5,374 nucleotides of DNA, from NCBI GenBank assembly GCA_002842195.1, contig PHCL01000114.1:1-5374 (forward strand), in the 5' to 3' direction. The notes below the pieces were generated by a model. That model was not told where the DNA came from, searched no databases, and was given only the letters and a program-made list of their open reading frames with translations. Each line of letters begins with the position of its first letter. Position 1 is the stretch's first letter. Shown one piece after another: positions 1-5,374 of this stretch. The DNA is from Betaproteobacteria bacterium HGW-Betaproteobacteria-20 (GTDB lineage: Bacteria; Pseudomonadota; Gammaproteobacteria; Burkholderiales; Methylophilaceae). The position numbers and the translations under genes were made by a program.

Positions 1-621
1 ACCAGCGGCCACAAGCCTTTTGTTATCATGCTGGCCGGCGTTAATGGCGCAGGTAAAACCACCTCAATCGGTAAGCTCGCCAAACATTTTCAAAGCCAGG
101 GAAAAAGCGTACTCATCGCTGCTGGCGACACCTTTAGAGCCGCAGCCCGCGAGCAATTGCAAATTTGGGGCGAGCGCAATAACGTACACGTCGTTGCACA
201 AACCAGCGGCGATGCTGCGGCAGTGATGTTTGATGCCATCAACTCAGCGATTGCAAAAAATATTGACATCGTACTGGCCGATACCGCTGGCAGATTGCCC
301 ACGCAAATGCATTTAATGGAGGAAATTGCCAAAGTAAAACGCGTGATGGACAAAGCCCTGCCAGGCGCACCGCACGAGGTGCTATTGGTGCTAGACGCCA
401 ATACCGGCCAAAACGCCGTGACACAGGTAAAAACCTTTGACGACGCATTAGGCGTAACCGGTCTGGTGCTGAGCAAATTAGACGGCACCGCCAAAGGCGG
501 CGTCATTGCTGCAATTGCTGAAGCGCGCCCTATTCCGATTCGTTATGTCGGCATCGGTGAAGCCATTGATGATTTACGGCCGTTCAATGCCAGTGAGTTT
601 ATTGATGCCATGATAGATTGA
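1..621 (+). CDS. ftsY: Signal recognition particle receptor FtsY, C-terminal part (5' truncated by window edge)
   Basis: This is the GTPase (G) domain of FtsY, the inner-membrane receptor that pairs with Ffh/4.5S RNA to deliver ribosomes to the Sec translocon. The reading frame is open from base 1, so the start, the acidic A domain and most of the N domain lie to the left; 206 codons remain. Visible SRP-GTPase motifs, numbered from the first codon, are the P-loop GVNGAGKTT (13-21), DTFRAAAREQL (43-53), DTAGRLPT (94-101), LDANTGQN, SKLDGTAKGG (158-167) and the C-terminal YVGIGEAIDDLRPF typical of FtsY rather than Ffh. The protein ends soon after this motif, as is normal for the family. The usual TKLD guanine-specificity motif reads SKLD here, a conservative change. 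The phrases PHEVLLVLDANTGQN and LPTQMHLMEEIAKVKRV look betaproteobacterial (inference). No ftsE follows, unlike the ftsYEX order of many gammaproteobacteria. No convincing intrinsic terminator was seen after the stop. Confidence 0.97.
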   Translation, partial: TSGHKPFVIMLAGVNGAGKTTSIGKLAKHFQSQGKSVLIAAGDTFRAAAREQLQIWGERNNVHVVAQTSGDAAAVMFDAINSAIAKNIDIVLADTAGRLPTQMHLMEEIAKVKRVMDKALPGAPHEVLLVLDANTGQNAVTQVKTFDDALGVTGLVLSKLDGTAKGGVIAAIAEARPIPIRYVGIGEAIDDLRPFNASEFIDAMID

Positions 622-658
622 TTATTTTTCGTTATCAAAAACCAAACCAGCGGCCTCA

Positions 659-670
659 ATGGTTCGACAA
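659..670 (+). repeat. Isolated inverted copy of the repeat end (ATGGTTCGACAA)
   Basis: The 12 bases ATGGTTCGACAA are the exact reverse complement of TTGTCGAACCAT at 927-938, the right end of the repeat element further downstream. This copy lies 37 bases after the ftsY stop. It could be a second partial element, or the true left end of a larger element spanning about 659-938. Twelve matching bases in a 350-base gap is unlikely to be chance, but the meaning is open. Confidence 0.4.
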
Positions 671-812
671 AACGCATTAAAATAACAAGAAATCTCCACG
701 AGAGAAAAATGATGCTCTGAGAGCCTTTATTTACAAGGCTGACAGGCCGATGACTTGGAAGGCATGTTACAACACTAAACTATTGCAAACATAGCCGCGA
801 TGCAATCGCTTC

Positions 813-938
813 GGCCACTTCGACAAGCCCGGTGACTAAAACTCAGTGGCCAAAGCTCAGGACAAGTGAAATGGAATCGATGGTATAACGTAACCTTGAT
901 GCTACTTCGCGACATGGCTGGTGAGCTTGTCGAACCAT
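813..938. repeat. Dispersed-repeat-like element with short inverted ends (TTCGACAAGC ... GCTTGTCGAA)
   Basis: A 10-base sequence TTCGACAAGC at 819-828 is repeated inverted as GCTTGTCGAA at 925-934, enclosing about 96 bases. Inside, GGCCACT (813-819) pairs with AGTGGCC (845-851), and GCTCAGGACAAGTG (855-868) resembles a diverged further copy of the same unit. The core resembles the TTCGACAAGCTCA-type intergenic repeats scattered through many proteobacterial genomes; this resemblance is from memory and not a search. No transposase is encoded, so if mobile it would be a non-autonomous, MITE-like element. The right end overlaps the region just upstream of the tfoX-like gene. The exact boundaries are uncertain. 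Confidence 0.45.
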
Positions 939-977
939 CAAGCCTACACAGCTCAACTTTCAAGCTTCACAAGTTTA

Positions 978-1340
978 ATGATGCCACCTAAACCCCAAAA
1001 TGAATTCGTAGCATTCGTCATTGAACAGATGTCCTTTGTGCACGGGCTACGGGTACGCGCCATGTTTAGTGGCCACGGTGTTTACCAGGACGACTGTATG
1101 TTCGCCATCATTGTTGACGAGCAATTGTTTTTCAAGGCTGATGCCAATGTGCGCACTGAATTTGAAGCCAAAGACTTGAAGCCATATACCTATGTTACGC
1201 GTGGCAAGTTGGTGGCAATGCAATACTTTGAAGCACCCCCTGAAGTCTTTGATGAAATCGATGAAATGCGCATTTGGGTGAATAAGGCTTTAACCGTAGC
1301 AAGGCGTGCCAGAAAAAATAAAGGGCTACCTTTTAAGTAG
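978..1340 (+). CDS. TfoX/Sxy N-terminal-domain protein, stand-alone
   Basis: This 120-aa protein matches the TfoX N-terminal domain family. The characteristic core is RAMFSGHGVYQDDCMFAIIV (27-46) followed by DEQLFFKAD (47-55), then PYTYVTRGKLVAMQYFEAPPEVFDE, and a basic end with ARRARKNKG. In gammaproteobacteria full-length TfoX/Sxy acts with CRP to switch on competence genes; stand-alone N-domain proteins like this one lack the C-terminal domain and have no established job, so a competence role should not be assumed. The ATG at 978 (or the adjacent one at 981) is chosen because the family normally begins just before the EFVAFV segment. An upstream in-frame GTG at 921 would add 19 residues encoded by the repeat element and is unlikely. 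No clear Shine-Dalgarno sequence precedes 978. It points the same way as ftsY but is 356 bases away, so it probably has its own promoter. The gene converges on mxaL, and its stop codon sits inside a terminator hairpin. Confidence 0.85.
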   Translation: MMPPKPQNEFVAFVIEQMSFVHGLRVRAMFSGHGVYQDDCMFAIIVDEQLFFKADANVRTEFEAKDLKPYTYVTRGKLVAMQYFEAPPEVFDEIDEMRIWVNKALTVARRARKNKGLPFK

Positions 1341-1344
1341 CCCT
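1311..1344 (-). terminator. Intrinsic terminator of the mxa operon, overlapping the 3' end of the tfoX-like gene
   Basis: The perfect 8-bp stem AGGGCTAC (1322-1329) / GTAGCCCT (1337-1344) has a 7-base loop. Read on the minus strand the stem is followed at once by TTATTTTTTCT (1321-1311), the classic U-tract of a rho-independent terminator. It begins 27 bases after the mxaL stop. On the plus strand the same stem is followed only by an interrupted T-rich stretch (about 1354-1368), so termination of the tfoX-like transcript there would be weaker. The right arm contains the TAG stop of the tfoX-like gene. Confidence 0.82.
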
Positions 1345-1371
1345 CATAGTCAGTTTGGTTTTAGTTTTAAG

Positions 1372-2340
1372 TTAGGCCTTAGATAAACGCTTATCAAAAC
1401 GATATGTAAGTACGTCAGGCAAGTAGGTCGCAAGTACCAGCAACGCGGCAATCGCTAAAAATATCCAGCGTACTGAATAAGCCGTTACAAATTTTGCAGC
1501 TGGTGTTTGTGATTGAATAAACTCATAAAACTCAGGTTTATCCGCGCCTTCTATATATTGCCCTTTAATTTCACTCGTCATATCTTTCAGATGTTCAACA
1601 TCTAATTTAGATAAAAAACGGTCGAACTCTGCATATGCCACAGGTGGATCTGGGTCATCCTTGCTCGCATCGTTATACATAATGCCGCCGCCGGCGCTTT
1701 CAGCGGCAGCATCCGTACCCCAATATCCCACCCATTTGTTATTAGCGTTGTAGCGTGGGATAGGCGCTGGCTCGTGGCCACCAACCCCCACAAAAATAAC
1801 ATTGTGACCAATACGAACATCACTGATATCCAACTTGTTAATACCGTTGGCTTTGGGTGCCTCGTCACCATCGGTAAAAAATAACATTTGCGCAGGAACA
1901 TTAAGGTAATCAAAAATGCCCTCGGCAGACTTAACGCCAAAGGTCATGCGGCTATCACCTTTCCAGGCCATGCGCCATTCCAAATGTTCTATCGTATCGG
2001 TAATGATGTCAAAATTAGCACATACTTCTAGCGGCATAAATAGTAAGGCGACACTTTCTCCCGCAAATACGCCTACACTTGCATAGGTACCGCAGGGCGA
2101 AGTTTTCACTATTTCTTTCATAAGATGCTGTGTGTAAGCCAGCCGGCTGACTGTTTGATTATTCACCTTCGCATCTTCTGCATTCATGCTTTGCGATATA
2201 TCGGCAAGCAACAAATAGTTATGCACTTCTTGTTTGAGCTGTATCTGTGGCTTTATTAAAGCCAGCAGTAAAAACAGGGATGCTAACACCAGCAACACTG
2301 TTTCATAATGCTCTTTTAAAGTTACAATCATTTTTCTCAT
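1372..2340 (-). CDS. mxaL: MxaL, membrane-anchored von Willebrand A protein for methanol dehydrogenase assembly
   Basis: This 322-aa protein is assigned as MxaL by its VWA domain, its flanking membrane segments and its place after mxaK. In Methylobacterium, MxaL with MxaA and MxaK is required to insert calcium into the active site of periplasmic methanol dehydrogenase. An N-terminal membrane helix spans about 14-29 after a basic start (N-terminus inside), and a second spans about 292-307 before a basic tail, placing the VWA domain in the periplasm. The metal-binding (MIDAS) pattern looks intact: DISQS (47-51), a likely Thr at 133 in RMTFGV, and FFTDGDE (154-160). A Gly/Asp-rich insertion lies between about 190 and 235. 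The only cysteines are Cys83 and Cys107, both predicted periplasmic. The ATG overlaps the mxaK stop (ATGA) and is preceded at 5 bases by a good AAGGA site (2350-2346). It is the last gene of the operon; no mxaD follows. Confidence 0.9.
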   Translation of the reverse strand: MRKMIVTLKEHYETVLLVLASLFLLLALIKPQIQLKQEVHNYLLLADISQSMNAEDAKVNNQTVSRLAYTQHLMKEIVKTSPCGTYASVGVFAGESVALLFMPLEVCANFDIITDTIEHLEWRMAWKGDSRMTFGVKSAEGIFDYLNVPAQMLFFTDGDEAPKANGINKLDISDVRIGHNVIFVGVGGHEPAPIPRYNANNKWVGYWGTDAAAESAGGGIMYNDASKDDPDPPVAYAEFDRFLSKLDVEHLKDMTSEIKGQYIEGADKPEFYEFIQSQTPAAKFVTAYSVRWIFLAIAALLVLATYLPDVLTYRFDKRLSKA

Positions 2341-2900
2341 GGTAATCCTTGCGGCAAATTACTAATTTCCATGCCTGATTGTTCTTTTGCTACCGCTTTC
2401 ATATTCTTGGGTATCACCGACAGCAACAGGCTTAAGTTAAATTTAGCGGCTCTCGAAGTCGGCTCCAGCTTTAAAGCTTGTTCATAGGCTGTTTTTGCCT
2501 GCGTGTAGGCATACATAGCCTCTTCATGGATTGTGCCATCTGCATTCGTAGCTCTCTGTAGGCCTGAGCGAAACAGATTGTTGGCAATATTAAAATGAAT
2601 GTGTGATTTTTGTTGTTGGCTGACTTCAAAGACCTTTTCCTGCTGTTTTTTTGGTGCCTCTAACAACTGGCCAAAGCCTTGTACGGCGTGTTTAAAGTGA
2701 CCGGATTTACCTTGCTGATAAGCGTCAGCAAACTTTTTATGAAACGGGTAGCCATCATCATTCATCACTGCACCTGAACGCAATGCAAGATTCACTTTTC
2801 CGATTTTATTGTACTGATAAACTTCATAAGATGTCCCAATCAAGCCCACCAGTAATATCAAGCCCAATAGTTGGTTTTTGCGTTTTATTCGATTCTTCAT
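2337..2900 (-). CDS. mxaK: MxaK, membrane-anchored TPR-like protein for methanol dehydrogenase assembly
   Basis: This 187-aa protein lies between the two VWA genes, as MxaK does in known mxa clusters, and its length fits. MxaK is one of the proteins needed for calcium insertion into methanol dehydrogenase in Methylobacterium. A strongly basic start (KNRIKRKNQ) precedes a single membrane helix at about 10-27, predicting an N-in anchor with the remainder in the periplasm. The soluble part looks helical and TPR-like: HIHFNIANNLFRSG (100-113) and AKTAYEQALKLEPTSRAAKF (135-154), with the LEP turn common in TPR repeats. An earlier helix pair may lie at about 55-82. Such repeats usually hold partner proteins, here perhaps the VWA proteins (inference). 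The start overlaps the mxaC stop (ATGA), with GAGGGTG (2912-2906) as ribosome-binding site. Assignment leans on context because MxaK sequences diverge strongly. Confidence 0.85.
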   Translation of the reverse strand: MKNRIKRKNQLLGLILLVGLIGTSYEVYQYNKIGKVNLALRSGAVMNDDGYPFHKKFADAYQQGKSGHFKHAVQGFGQLLEAPKKQQEKVFEVSQQQKSHIHFNIANNLFRSGLQRATNADGTIHEEAMYAYTQAKTAYEQALKLEPTSRAAKFNLSLLLSVIPKNMKAVAKEQSGMEISNLPQGLP

Positions 2901-3862
2901 TCATGCACCCTCAAATTCTTAATAATCAATATAAATATGCCTAATATCAATGAAAAAATAATGAATACCCTTGAGTAATCATAGCCAGCAATCGTTTCTG
3001 TATACTTAATGACTTTTTTCTCGCGTGCATCAATATCCTGAATTGCAGACTGCAAGGTTTCAGGGTTGTCTGCCTCGTAGGCCTTATACTTAAGATTTAA
3101 GGATTGAAAATATTTATGCAGCTGTATTGAATTGGGTTCTCGCTCTTCGTCATAGATTTCTTTAGAAAAAATGCTGGCATCCCCATCTTCACGCAGCACA
3201 ATCCAGTAGATGCTCAAGTTGCGGCTTTTAAGGCGTTCGCTGAGTAAATATTTAACTCGCGGACTCAATTTCCCCGCACCATCTGAAAGCAAAATTATGG
3301 CGCGTGAACCTGTACTCTGAATTTTATCAAACAGGCCAACAGCTTCGGTTAAACCTGCGCCTATGTTGGTTTGACTCAAAGATGGGCTGGTGGCCGCGTC
3401 AATCGCAGCATGGATTGCATCACGATTTGTCGTAATTTTAATGCCGTATAAAGCCGAGTTGGTAAAACCGACTACACCCATCATATCATCCGGACGATGA
3501 TCGATAAATCGTGTAATGAGTCGGCGCGCCGCATCCGTTTTTATTTCTGCCACATGCCCTGAAGAGTCGCCTGCAAAAGGATGATCCATACTCACACTGC
3601 GATCAATCACCATCACAGTTTGTGCGCCTTTACCCACTCGCTGTACTTTTTCATCAGAACCACGTGGTGACGCCAAGGCAACAACAATGCTGGCAAGTAG
3701 CAGCGCTGTAATCGCCTTAATTGCAAGATTTAGCCTGTCAGACAACTGGTCTTCAGGCATTATTTCCAGCCAGGTATAGACTCTGCCTTGATGGCTTTTA
3801 AGCCAGAATGGCAGCAGTGCGATGGGCAATAGGAGAAAAGCCCAGGGGTTTAGAATTTCCAT
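2897..3862 (-). CDS. mxaC: MxaC, von Willebrand A membrane protein for methanol dehydrogenase maturation
   Basis: This 321-aa protein has the layout of MxaC and of the related aerotolerance-type BatA proteins. Membrane helices are predicted at about 4-21, 46-65 and 298-314, with a VWA domain between the second and third, predicted to be periplasmic. The MIDAS metal site is complete: Asp87, Ser89 and Ser91 (DRSVS), Thr165 (in SQTNIGAGL) and Asp194 (in IILLSDG). After the domain comes a charged region rich in Asp and Glu (about 225-290). The gene is part of the mxaSACKL set; its role in calcium loading of methanol dehydrogenase is inferred from its partners. The ATG overlaps the last base of the mxaA stop (TAATG), and a G-rich GGGG (3872-3869) six bases upstream can serve as a modest ribosome-binding site. 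There are no cysteines. Confidence 0.92.
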   Translation of the reverse strand: MEILNPWAFLLLPIALLPFWLKSHQGRVYTWLEIMPEDQLSDRLNLAIKAITALLLASIVVALASPRGSDEKVQRVGKGAQTVMVIDRSVSMDHPFAGDSSGHVAEIKTDAARRLITRFIDHRPDDMMGVVGFTNSALYGIKITTNRDAIHAAIDAATSPSLSQTNIGAGLTEAVGLFDKIQSTGSRAIILLSDGAGKLSPRVKYLLSERLKSRNLSIYWIVLREDGDASIFSKEIYDEEREPNSIQLHKYFQSLNLKYKAYEADNPETLQSAIQDIDAREKKVIKYTETIAGYDYSRVFIIFSLILGIFILIIKNLRVHE

Positions 3863-4839
3863 TAAATACCCCGTTCACAATCACGTAACTGCTTGCTCAA
3901 TAGCACCAAGTTATCAATCACTTTAGTGCTGTCACGTGCTTCAACAGCGTATAAAGACTGATTGGAGTAATTAAAAAACTGCTCAATCTCGCCTTTCATT
4001 TTACTAAAACTCGGGCGTAAGCTGACAAAATGATCAATATCACGGGCAAAAATGTTAGCGCCATAGTGTTTATTGAATGCCTGGTGAATATGAACCAAGC
4101 CCTGCTTCTCTTCTACCGGTGTTTTTACTGAAGTTTTAGATAATCGTTTTAATTGCCGATGTGCTTTTGCAAAAGCGCCCCCCATAAACGGTAGCCAATT
4201 GCCATCTGCATTCACATAAAGCAAAGCGAGTAAACTTGCTGCCAGCATGCTCAAAAATACAGCAAGTCGCGTTTGATGGGCGTTCATATCCACTAGCGGC
4301 GGCTTAACTTCAGGTTGTAAGTTTTTTTCTGCAACCTCGATGCCACCTATCGCTAAAGGTGAAAACCAAAAACTCCATGTTGGCAGGTCTATCGCCATTG
4401 CCTTCTCACCGCCCGTTAGCGTAAATTTTACTGCTGGCAATTGCATCACTGTCGGCGTACTGGTGTTGATGAAAGCTTGATAGCTTAGATTAACCGTATA
4501 TAAAGTACGCGTTTTTTGTTGGTCGTTCTCTACGCTCACCTCTACCAATTCAATACCTTTATCTTTGCTACCTTTTTTAGGGAAGGCACTGGTTGACATT
4601 TGGTAGGGTACCGGCACTTCCAGCACAATTTTTCGGCTTAACTTATCACCAATGTGTACGCCGTAACTTTTGTCAGGATTGATAAGTGATACTATTTTTG
4701 CTTCAGTCGCGCTAGCGGCAGATTCCTGTGCGATTGTTACAGGCGCAGTAAATACTAGCTGTACTGATAATAGGCATGCCAGCAAATATGCTGGGGGAGT
4801 GATTTTTGAAATTAGTTTTTTCATTGGGATATATTTCAC
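3862..4839 (-). CDS. mxaA: MxaA, membrane protein required for methanol dehydrogenase calcium insertion
   Basis: This 325-aa protein fits MxaA in position and architecture. MxaA is required for insertion of calcium into methanol dehydrogenase in Methylobacterium. A signal sequence (hydrophobic core about 15-30, likely cleavage near TIAQE at 35-39) leads into a beta-rich periplasmic domain (about 40-185) that ends near LPTWSFWFSPLA. A second hydrophobic helix (about 191-209) is followed by a basic, helical cytoplasmic tail of about 110 residues. The plan recalls BatD-like proteins that stand beside VWA proteins. The GTG at 4839 is chosen because it overlaps the mxaS stop (GTGA), as at the other junctions. 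The ATG at 4824 is a real alternative that would give a more typical signal peptide starting MKKLISK. Neither start has a clear Shine-Dalgarno sequence. The TAA shares one base with the mxaC ATG. Confidence 0.88.
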   Translation of the reverse strand: MKYIPMKKLISKITPPAYLLACLLSVQLVFTAPVTIAQESAASATEAKIVSLINPDKSYGVHIGDKLSRKIVLEVPVPYQMSTSAFPKKGSKDKGIELVEVSVENDQQKTRTLYTVNLSYQAFINTSTPTVMQLPAVKFTLTGGEKAMAIDLPTWSFWFSPLAIGGIEVAEKNLQPEVKPPLVDMNAHQTRLAVFLSMLAASLLALLYVNADGNWLPFMGGAFAKAHRQLKRLSKTSVKTPVEEKQGLVHIHQAFNKHYGANIFARDIDHFVSLRPSFSKMKGEIEQFFNYSNQSLYAVEARDSTKVIDNLVLLSKQLRDCERGI

Positions 4840-5374
4840 AGTGTCGTATTTTGTTCAAAATAATGCGTCAGGGTTTCTGGCTTATAATCTGCGTGCATAA
4901 AAAGTGCCGGGCTATCAAATTTTAGAAATAATTTTTCTAAAGCGTGCCTACGGTCATTGAACGCAGTGATAAATTTTGCCCTGACTTCATATCTAAAAAA
5001 GAGTGTCCGATTCAAGCCGGTTTCAGGGTCTATCATGGTGCCGAAGCCAAACTTGGGCAGTTTTTTGTACTCTTCATCATCCCATAACACAATGGGAATA
5101 ACCTGATGGGCAGACATTGCGGTGAGTGTTTGCTCAATCACGCTCAGTGGCATATGGAAATCTGAAATCCAAAATACCAGACCTCTGCTTTGCCCAAGAA
5201 AATTAGGCACGTCAGTCACACCTTCTGACCCTACGCGCATGACGTGGTAGTCATGCAATTGCGCAATAGCCTCCGTTGATTGATGCAGGTTACGACTTAA
5301 GGGCAAAGTGTAGTCTTCCAGCACATGACTGTTGTACCCGATAAAACTGAATAAATCGCCCGTGTGATAGGCTG
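4836..5374 (-). CDS. mxaS: MxaS, DUF58 domain protein, C-terminal part (5' truncated by window edge)
   Basis: The frame stays open to the right edge, so only the last 179 residues or so are present; DUF58 proteins of this kind usually run to roughly 290-310 aa. The segment immediately inside the edge, AYHTGDLFSFIGYNSHV, followed by LPLSRNL, matches the second half of the degenerate VWA-like fold of DUF58 proteins, and SRGLVFWISDFH (about 50 residues further on) is the family's ISDF strand. There are no membrane helices in the visible part, so the protein is probably cytoplasmic or peripheral. MxaS is encoded between the MoxR-type ATPase MxaR and MxaA in methylotrophs; its exact function is not established, but DUF58 proteins commonly partner MoxR ATPases. 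An in-frame GTG at 5324 is internal and not the true start. The stop overlaps the mxaA start by four bases. Confidence 0.87.
   Translation of the reverse strand, partial: AYHTGDLFSFIGYNSHVLEDYTLPLSRNLHQSTEAIAQLHDYHVMRVGSEGVTDVPNFLGQSRGLVFWISDFHMPLSVIEQTLTAMSAHQVIPIVLWDDEEYKKLPKFGFGTMIDPETGLNRTLFFRYEVRAKFITAFNDRRHALEKLFLKFDSPALFMHADYKPETLTHYFEQNTTL

Larger units (their letters stand above)
622..977. other. Intergenic region between ftsY and the tfoX-like gene, non-coding
   Basis: This stretch of about 356 bases has no credible gene in either direction; the only open frame of note (minus strand, 775-963) reads like translated repeat sequence. It holds an AT-rich start (622-700), a small hairpin AGCCTT/AAGGCT (722-727 with 735-740, no following T-run), and a cluster of inverted repeats from 813 to 938 described separately. 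A possible but poor sigma70-like promoter for the downstream gene is TATAAC at 884-889 with AGGACA at 859-864, a 19-base spacer. This is a weak match and only a candidate. Confidence 0.6.

Noticed and set aside
90..506. Long minus-strand open frame opposite ftsY
   Set aside because: It is a shadow of the strongly conserved FtsY GTPase frame; its translation shows no domain.
722..740. Hairpin AGCCTT/AAGGCT as the ftsY terminator
   Set aside because: The stem is only 6 bp, there is no T-run after it, and it lies about 100 bases past the stop.
775..963. Minus-strand open frame of 62 codons in the intergenic region
   Set aside because: It lies across the inverted-repeat element, has no family resemblance or ribosome-binding site, and reads like translated repeat sequence.
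921..977. Longer start (GTG at 921) for the tfoX-like gene
   Set aside because: The 19 extra residues would come from the repeat end and precede the normal family start; the ATG at 978 fits TfoX-domain lengths better.
1602..1940. Minus-strand 112-codon open frame inside mxaL
   Set aside because: It is an alternative frame of mxaL with no recognisable domain; the mxaL frame has clear VWA motifs.
4774..4785. Possible lipobox LLAC (residues 19-22) in MxaA
   Set aside because: The cysteine is in the middle of the hydrophobic core and more hydrophobic residues follow, so an ordinary signal sequence cleaved near residue 37 is more likely.
4670..4900. Plus-strand 76-codon open frame opposite the mxaA start
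   Set aside because: Its hydrophobic look comes from the reverse complement of the MxaA signal sequence region; no ribosome-binding site or homology is visible.
5322..5324. GTG at 5324 as the start of mxaS
   Set aside because: The frame continues open upstream to the edge with family-like DUF58 sequence (TGDLFSFIGYNSH), so the gene begins outside the window.
1..5374. RNA genes, CRISPR arrays, insertion sequences or a wholly new defence-like system
   Set aside because: No tRNA-like cloverleaf, regular spaced repeats, transposase or nuclease-type gene was seen; the VWA/DUF58 genes are explained by the known mxa cluster.

Overview
The window most likely comes from a Gram-negative methylotroph that oxidises methanol with the calcium/PQQ methanol dehydrogenase. 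The evidence is five consecutive minus-strand genes whose order, lengths and domain content match mxaS-mxaA-mxaC-mxaK-mxaL, the accessory (assembly and calcium-insertion) half of the mxaFJGIRSACKL cluster. The FtsY fragment has a betaproteobacterial flavour and the base composition is moderate (somewhat below 50% GC by eye). Together these suggest a Methylophilaceae-like betaproteobacterium. Methylotrophic gammaproteobacteria cannot be excluded by reading alone.

Layout: positions 1-621 (+) hold the C-terminal 206 codons of ftsY, the SRP receptor GTPase, cut by the left edge. Positions 622-977 contain no gene but hold short inverted repeats built around TTCGACAAGC, resembling a small dispersed element. 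Positions 978-1340 (+) encode a stand-alone TfoX N-terminal-domain protein of 120 aa. Its stop codon lies inside a hairpin that appears to act as the intrinsic terminator of the oppositely oriented operon. From 1372 to the right edge the minus strand is completely coding: mxaL (2340-1372), mxaK (2900-2337), mxaC (3862-2897), mxaA (4839-3862) and the 3' part of mxaS (from the right edge to 4836).

The five mxa genes overlap one another by 1 or 4 bases at every junction, so they are almost certainly one transcript with coupled translation. The predicted products form a membrane-associated set: a cytoplasmic DUF58 protein (MxaS), a membrane protein with a periplasmic domain and a cytoplasmic tail (MxaA), two membrane-anchored von Willebrand A proteins with apparently intact metal-binding (MIDAS) motifs (MxaC, MxaL), and a membrane-anchored TPR-like protein (MxaK). 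In known methylotrophs MxaA, MxaK and MxaL are needed to put calcium into methanol dehydrogenase, and an AAA+ MoxR-type ATPase (MxaR) is normally encoded just before mxaS. The promoter, mxaF/J/G/I and mxaR would lie beyond the right edge.

No RNA gene, CRISPR array, insertion sequence or wholly unknown system was seen. The main interest is the compact architecture of the chaperone module, the shared convergent 3' end, and the repeat cluster between ftsY and the tfoX-like gene.
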